A model generated the notes under the pieces. That model ran no database searches, had not been told where the DNA came from, and saw nothing but the letters and a program-made list of their open reading frames with translations. This document shows positions 5,127 through 5,288 of a stretch of DNA of 5,288 bases, one piece after another. The stretch's first letter is position 1. Every line of letters begins with the position of its first letter. The DNA comes from Acidimicrobiaceae bacterium (lineage in GTDB: Bacteria; Actinomycetota; Acidimicrobiia; Acidimicrobiales; Ilumatobacteraceae). The stretch is taken from positions 1,743 through 7,030 of the forward strand of contig PMCN01000165.1 in the NCBI GenBank assembly GCA_003154135.1. Reading direction: 5' to 3'. A program made the translations under genes and the position numbers.

Positions 5127-5288
5127 CTATCCAAACCGACCGGTGATGTAGTCCTCGGTCTTCTGCTCGGACGGGTTGGAGAAGATGCGCTGCGTCGCGT
5201 CCATCTCGATCAGACGCCCGGGCTGACCGGTGCCGGCGATGGTGAAGAAGGCAGTGGTGTCGCTGACCCGGGCGGCCTGCTGCATGTT
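5127..5288 (-). CDS. pstB: Phosphate ABC transporter ATP-binding protein PstB, C-terminal end (5' part outside window)
   Basis: The last 53 codons, read leftwards to TAG at 5129-5127, match the C-terminus of PstB, the ATPase of the PstSCAB high-affinity phosphate importer on the inner face of the membrane. The fragment opens with NMQQAARVSDTTAFF, which in PstB directly follows the H-loop (switch) histidine, so that His should be the first codon beyond the window. GRLIEMDATQRIFSNP and the final TEDYITGRFG are the usual PstB ending, so the C-terminus is intact. Walker A, the signature motif and Walker B lie outside and cannot be checked. The rest of a pst operon is expected to the right. It faces the pit gene, so both phosphate uptake systems are neighbours. 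Confidence 0.95.
   Translation of the reverse strand, partial: NMQQAARVSDTTAFFTIAGTGQPGRLIEMDATQRIFSNPSEQKTEDYITGRFG

Overview
The window is high-GC bacterial DNA with a strong G/C bias at third codon positions, TAnnnT-type -10 elements, GTG and TTG starts, and two genes that look leaderless. This points to an actinobacterium, plausibly near the Nocardioidaceae/Propionibacteriales; that placement is inferred from gene content and protein resemblance remembered from the families. No rRNA, tRNA, insertion sequence, integrase, phage gene or CRISPR array is visible.

Left part (1-1586, minus strand): a nearly complete thiamine-pyrophosphate (TPP) enzyme of the acetolactate synthase/benzoylformate decarboxylase superfamily. 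It reads leftwards and loses its C-terminal end at the window edge. A 184-bp divergent intergenic region with an A/T-richer core separates it from a rightward cluster.

Middle part (1771-3183, plus strand): three closely spaced genes that could form an operon. They are a DksA/TraR-type C4 zinc-finger protein, probably translated from a leaderless GTG; an arginine deiminase/dimethylargininase-family (guanidino-group modifying) enzyme; and a Dabb (stress-responsive alpha/beta barrel) protein. The guanidino enzyme appears to have lost about 50-65 residues internally, including the segment that should carry the catalytic histidine. A 48-codon gene (3253-3399) follows with its own well-formed promoter, again apparently leaderless, and then a GC-rich hairpin.

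Right part (3502-5288): phosphate uptake. A PhoU-like DUF47 protein and a PiT-family low-affinity phosphate permease form a two-gene operon with a 5-bp gap. The tail of PstB, the ATPase of the high-affinity phosphate ABC transporter, converges on them with only 9 bp between stop codons. The two Pi uptake systems thus lie tail to tail.

Most of the window is ordinary chromosomal housekeeping. The items most worth a second look are the internally deleted guanidino enzyme, the 48-codon leaderless gene, the DksA-like protein without an acidic coiled-coil tip, and the variant second PiT signature. I see no evidence for a new multi-gene defence or mobile system.
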